Positions 58,688 to 64,000 of a stretch of DNA of 64,000 nucleotides are shown here, piece by piece (position 1 is the stretch's first letter; each line of letters starts with the position of its first letter). The stretch comes from Silene conica (Eukaryota; Streptophyta; Magnoliopsida; Caryophyllales; Caryophyllaceae), in assembly GCA_029255685.2 (NCBI GenBank), contig CM055319.2:33753068-33817067 (forward strand), written 5' to 3'. The position numbers and the translations under genes are program-made. The notes below the pieces were generated by a model, which had not been told where the DNA came from, did no database searches, and was given only the letters and a program-made list of their open reading frames with translations.

Positions 58688-61600
58688 ATGAAGAGAGGAA
58701 AGCGACCCATGAAGGGAGTAGCTAGTGGGACTACTACAACCAGAAAGAGGGGTGCTAAACCTTTTGAAATTTGTCACCATTGTTTTGAGTTTGGCCATTG
58801 GAGGCGTAACTGCCCCACATATTTGGAGGACATCAAAGATGGAATCATCACTCCAAAGAGTAAGACTCTGTCCGAAATATATGTTATTAACATTAATTTC
58901 ACCTCCTCTATAACGTGGGTATTAGATACTGGTTGTGGATCTCACCTTTGTAATCATTTACAGGGGCTAAGAAATGTGGAGAAACTAGACAAAAGTGACG
59001 TGGATCTCAGACTTGGAAATGGGGCTAAGGTAGCCGCTTCTTCAAAGGGAACCTACGTACTACATTTAGCTAGTGGTTATGAGTTGTATTTGAAAGATTG
59101 TTATTATGTACCTTCTTTATCTAAGAACATCATTTCGGTTGCCATGTTAGACATGGAAGGTTTTTCATTCATGATCAAAAATATTTTTTGTGAAATACAT
59201 CGAAATGGCTTGGTGGTAGGCCAAGCAAATTCCGTAAATGGGATTTATGTACTCAACAGCTCAAAGTCTATTGATGTCCATAATGTGCAAACAAAAAGAC
59301 TAAAATCAAGTGATCCAAATGAATCGTTCATTTGGCATTGCCGTCTAGGTCACATAAATGAAAATCGCATTAAAAGATTAGTGTCGACTAATATCATCAA
59401 ACCATTCGATTACATATCATATGGAGTATGCGAATCATGTCTTCTTGGTAAGATGACTCGATCACCTTTTAGTGGAAAAGGTGAAAGAGCAAGTGACTTG
59501 TTAGGACTAATACATACCGATGTGTGTGGTCCAATGACAATCACCGCAAGAGGAAATTATGACTACTTTATTACTTTTACTGACGATTTAAGTAGATATG
59601 GGTATATCTACTTAATCAAATACAAAAGTGAAGCATTTGAAAAGTTCAAAGAATTTCAAAATGAAGTAGAGAACCAAACCAATAGAAAGATCAAAGCACT
59701 TCGATCAGATCGTGGTGGCGAATATCTAAGCAATGAATTTGATTCTCATTTAAAAGATTGTGGCATAGTATCACAACTTACTCCACCAGGAACACCACAA
59801 CTCAATGGTGTTTCTGAAAGGAGAAATCGAACCTTATTAGATATGGTTCGATCAATGATGAGTCTTATAGATCTCCCTGATTCATTTTGGGGATTTGCAC
59901 TCCAAACCGCAATACACTCCTTAAACAGGAGTCCGACTAAAGCTGCAAATAAAACTCCATATGAGATATGGAATGGGAAGGTCCCGAATTTGTCATACAT
60001 TAAGATATGAGGTTGCAAGGCTTATGTTAAGAACAAGTCTTCCGATAAACTTGCACCCAAATCTGACAAATGCACATTTGTAGGATATCCACTCAATACT
60101 CGTGCATACTACTTCTATAATTCTCAAGAAAACAAAGTGTTTGTGTCTCGAGAAGCTGTCTTCTTAGAAAATGACTTCATTTCTAAAAGACAGAGTGGGA
60201 GAAAATTTGAACTTGAAGAAATTCAAGATCAAGAGCCACAAACAGAAGTAGAGGTGACGCAAGAAAACATTCCTTCGTCATCAAATGCTATAGTTCGTGC
60301 TCCAGTACCTAGGAGGTCTGGGAGGGTGAGTCACCAACCTGAAAGATATATTGGTGTCATTGAGGTAGGAGACGCTTTGGACGTCTTTCTAATGGAAAAT
60401 GATGAACCATCAACCTACAAAGGAGCTATATCTAGTCCAAATTCAACTTATTGGCTTGAAGCCATGAAATCCGAAATTAAATCTATGGAAGATAATCAAG
60501 TTTGGAACTTGGTAGATTTGCCTGAGAACGTTAAACCGCTTCAGTGCAAATGGATCTTCAAAATCAAGAATGGCATAGAGGGACATGATGATGTCTACAA
60601 AGCTAGGCTTGTAGCAAAAGGTTTCACTCAAATTCATGGTCTACACTATGATGAAACTTTTGCTCCTGTAGCTATGCTGAGATCAATTCGGATCATGTTA
60701 GCGATTGCCGCATTTCACGATTATGAAATATGGCAAATGGATATTAAAACCGCCTTCCTAAATGGGCATTTAGAGGAGGAGGTGTACATGGTACAACCTG
60801 AAGGTTTTAAGGATCCTAAAAATCCTAACAAAGTGTGCAAACTAAATAGGTCCATTTATGGGCTTAAGCAAGCATCAAGAAGTTGGAATCATCGGTTCAA
60901 TCATGTGATAAAAGAAAATGGGTTCACTCGAAGTGTCGAAGAACCTTGTTTATACATGAAGTTCAGTGGGAGCAAAGTTGTGTTCCTAATCTTGTATGTA
61001 GATGACATACTCCTCATTGGTAACGATGTTACCATGTTGACTTCAGTCAAGGAATGGTTAGGAAAGCATTTCCAAATGAAAGATTTGGGAAATGCACAAC
61101 GCATACTGGGTATAAGGATCTTTAGAGAAAGATCCAGAAGAATATTGGCACTAAGCCAAGAATCTTATGTGGATAAGATACTTCGTCGTTTCAACATGGA
61201 AAATTCTAAGAGAGGACTAGTTCCTATGGGGAGTGGGATTTCTTTGAGCAAAACTCAATCACCCACTCCTGATCAAACAGAACATGTTGAAGAATGAAGG
61301 ACATACCCTATGCTTCAGCTGTTGGGTCAATCATGTATGCCATGACTTGTACCCGTCCAGATGTGTCATATGCTTTAAGCATGACGAGTAGATACCAAGC
61401 CAATCCAGGTGAAAAACACTGGATAGCCGTTAAGAATATCCTTAAGTACTTGAGAAGAACTAAGGATCTATTCTTAGTGTTTGGAGGAGAAGGTGAGTTT
61501 AGTGTAAAGGGTTACACCGACTCAAGCTTTCAAACAGATGCGGATGATATGAAATCCCAGGGTGGCTTTATCTATATGATCAATGGTGGTGCGGTAAGCT

Positions 61601-61989
61601 GGAGAAGCTTCAAGGAGCCAGTTGTTTCTGATTCTACTACAGAGGCTGAGTATATTGCAGCATCAGAGGTTGCAAAGGAAGCTGTGTGGATTAGGCAGTT
61701 CTTGGAAGGACTAAAGGTAGTCCCCGTAGCCAAAGATCCAATCACAATTCTTTGTGATAACAGTGGGGCTATCTTTCAAGCAAAGGAGCCTAAGTCTAGC
61801 AATAAGTCCAAACATGTACTCAGAAAATTTCATGTAATTAGAGACTTTATTGAAAGGAAGGAAGTTGCGGTTTGTAAGGTTGGGACAGAGGATAATATTG
61901 CTGATCCTTTAACCAAGCCTTTATCGCAGGCTAAGCATGACCGACATGTAGCATCCATGGGTCTTAAACGCATGCCAGATATGTACTAG
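58688..61989 (+). pseudogene. Copia Pol: zinc knuckle, protease, integrase, RT, RNase H
   Basis: First part 58688-60010: knuckle CX2CX4HX4C at residues 29-42, protease DTG at 80-82, integrase HHCC (HCRLGH...CESC) and DDE core (HTDVCGPM, LRSDRGGEY, NGVSERRNR). TGA at 60008-60010 stands where the GCKAY block normally follows a Trp. The same frame resumes (ATG at 60137): RT with KTAFLNG, SIYGLKQASRSW and YVDD at LYVDDILLIGND. A one-base loss near 61292 shifts frame; RNase H continues at 61294-61989 (ASAVGSIMYAMTCTRPD, TEAEYIAASEV, CDNSGAI). Motif style fits the Angela/BARE lineage. Not translatable as one protein. Confidence 0.9.
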
Positions 61990-62770
61990 ATTATGAGGAT
62001 GAAATAAAGTGTTATTTTTCGAGTTGTTCATAATTCATAATACATTTATCGTAATAGAGTTTAAATACTCAAAACCAAGGTCATAAGATTCAAATGGGAC
62101 GGTGAGACCATACTGAACCCTATTAAAGTGAATTGAATTATCATGACCTCACCCCTAGTTGCTTAAGCGAGGTGACATCTCAATGCAACCGGATGTGTGA
62201 TGCGATTGATGGCGAGTTCGATTGCCATAGAGTCATACGGGATGACTAATCGATCACCTAGGCATGACATGTTAAGACACATTTGCCGGGCTAATGACCG
62301 CTGATAGAGCTCTGGCATACTCTTATTAAAAGACTGCCTGGTCGTGGCGGGAGCATCTATCGTGTTTCACATGAGTCAGTTCTTGGACTAATGACTGTTC
62401 TCTGAGGTGGCATAGTCTTCATATTAACTTTGATCTATGTCCTAACACCTTCGTAACTGGGGTTTATAAGGACATATTTTGGGTTATGATGGGCTATGGC
62501 CAGCCGGAAGGAATAAGTCGATTAGGAATTGTCCACCCCTTGTCAGCGTTGAACAATATCTCTAGGCCACTCGAGGAGAATAATAACTAGAAATGCGTGG
62601 CCACGCTCGGAAGGTATCTATAGTAGATAATTCCGGTCAGTAGTTATAACTCCAGATCGAGATAAACCACTCTAGATTTCAATCAATTGCCGGCACGACC
62701 TGAGAGGACGCCATGCGTTGAGTGGGAGATAGTAATAGGGCAAGAGAATTGGTGACACACACTTGTCTCG
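61990..62770 (+). other. 3' noncoding region of copia pol element
   Basis: About 780 bp with no ORF, matching the LTR-proximal noncoding part of the TR-GAG element (12678-13480, opposite strand). Confidence 0.75.
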
Positions 62771-62784
62771 GACAAGTGGGAGAT
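62771..62784 (+). other. Polypurine tract of copia pol element
   Basis: GACAAGTGGGAGAT next to the 3' LTR start TGTTGG; the same as in the sister element. Confidence 0.88.
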
Positions 62785-64000
62785 TGTTGGAGGAAGTGTC
62801 CTCGACAATAGTGTGTTGACGTAATTAAAACTCATTTGAATGAAACAGAACTGGGAGTGTTACTCTTTTAAAGTCAACTGATCAACATTTACCGATAATG
62901 ATTGGCTGTCTAGAGTTTGACATTATCATCATATGATGGTGGTGATCAGTTGATTTCTTAAGGTCATATCTTTAGGGAATTCCGTCTCAATGGAATAATT
63001 AATTAATATTGTATTGGATACGAATTAATTAATAACTAGAAATTTGAAATGATTTTTCGTAACAAATATTATCATAATGGGATTATGATAATAAAAGGTA
63101 ATAAAATAGTTTTATTACATGATTTTATTTATTCGTTTAGGAAACGATTAAATTGAGAATAAACACGGTTGATCATAAAATTACAAAGAGTAGTAATTAA
63201 AATTATGATATTACATTTTTATAAGATAGTAATTTCGAATTACTAATAGTATTATTTAAATGTTATAAAATTGTGAATTATGAATTTTAAAAGGGTAAAA
63301 TTGCATAATTAACAAATTAGGTCATGTGTTATGGGACATATGTGACATGTTACAAATTAACACAATTGACAAAAATCAAATGGGTCTATTGTAAGCCTCA
63401 TTTCAGCCGTGACATTGGACACACAATGTGATTATGTGTATTACACACTAAACCTATGTTTAGGTGTGTAAGGATGTGTAAGATATGTAAGGCATATTGT
63501 GTGCTTTGTGTAAGTAATAGAAGGCCATGCATTGGCTTTTGGTTGCTTGAGATGGCCGGCCATCTTGGTCCAACAAGCAAGGTCATCTTGCTTCCTATAT
63601 ATATACACAACACTCTCCATGCATACTACTAGTGGTTCAACACTTAATCTTTATTCTTACAACATCCAATTCTCAATATGTTTACTAGAGATTAATAATT
63701 CTAGTATTGAAAATCATTTTATTCGAATAATATTAAGTGTAATATTATTATTATTTCTAGTATACTAATTCTATTTTTCTAGTAACAAAAATAGTGTTAG
63801 TTTGAGATCGGGTCCTTGATACGTACCTTTAGGAGACGATTTTTGTTAGATCGTTACAAGAGGATTTCGGTTATTTGAAGACTCACATAATAGGTGATTA
63901 TTGAGTATAAACCTTCTAAAACCAATGTAAGGACAATCACATCTTATGATATCATCATGCATGCATAAGATCTTATTAAGTTTTGTGACCTAAACTTAAA
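62785..64000 (+). repeat. 3' LTR of copia pol element, partial
   Basis: First 1216 of about 1270 bp; the window ends inside it. TATA box at 63596-63606. About 20 substitutions from the 5' LTR by eye. Confidence 0.94.

Larger units (their letters stand above)
54669..64000 (+). mobile_element. Ty1/copia (Angela/BARE-like) element with pol but no capsid gag, right end cut by window
   Basis: 5' LTR 54669-55938, primer-binding site 55941-55952, 2.45-kb leader, short unknown ORF, broken pol, polypurine tract 62771-62784, and 3' LTR from 62785. The bases before the LTR are CATTT; the matching duplication lies outside. I count about 20 substitutions between the two LTRs over 1.2 kb, so it is older than the minus-strand sister element. 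It is non-functional because of two stops and one frameshift. Confidence 0.92.

Overview
This is a plant nuclear DNA window, very probably from a dicot. It is AT-rich, has one spliced host gene with plant-type GT-AG introns, and is otherwise almost wholly nested transposable elements. The host gene and the retroelement families are plant-specific. No prokaryotic or organellar genes are present. The species cannot be fixed from the sequence; Caryophyllales is only a guess.

Layout. (1) Positions 1-20946 are the 3' part of an Athila-type Ty3/gypsy element on the + strand: gag end, protease, RT, RNase H, integrase, the downstream ATHILA ORF, a long 3' noncoding region and a 3' LTR. The ORFs carry stops and frameshifts. 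Its 3' LTR is split by (2), a minus-strand Ty1/copia (Angela/BARE-like) element at 11347-20564 with 1317-bp LTRs that look identical, a TGTGT target duplication and a single intact ORF, gag. (3) Positions 20947-30545 hold a C-rich tract, a LINE remnant and the one convincing host gene, a seven-exon hydroxyproline O-galactosyltransferase (Gal-lectin plus GT31), with MITEs in its introns. (4) Positions 31053-48134 hold MITEs, two head-to-tail non-autonomous Helitrons (3' ends at 44140 and 47174), and, inside the first, a young LTR element (34721-43523) with about 2.2-kb LTRs and no visible gag or pol. (5) Positions 48566-54668 are remnants: a minus-strand gypsy element that lost RT to integrase, an Athila 3' fragment, and part of a TGTAACATCCCG-type LTR. 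(6) From 54669 to the window end is a + strand copia element related to (2). It has 1270-bp LTRs and a broken pol, and an unrelated short ORF stands where the gag capsid region should be.

The two copia elements share LTR ends, primer-binding site, polypurine tract and noncoding leader. One has kept only gag, the other only zinc knuckle plus pol. This looks like a TR-GAG element and a BARE-2-like gag-deficient element of one family, mobilised in trans.

The most unusual structure is a set of regularly spaced dyad-symmetric arrays. A GC-rich unit of about 45 bp (CAGCCGG...CCGGCTG) repeats every 80-110 bp in both the internal region and the LTR of the first Athila, and again in an apparently unrelated LTR near 53.4-53.7 kb. 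A second Athila fragment carries a different palindrome (CTCGATCGAG) in two similar arrays.
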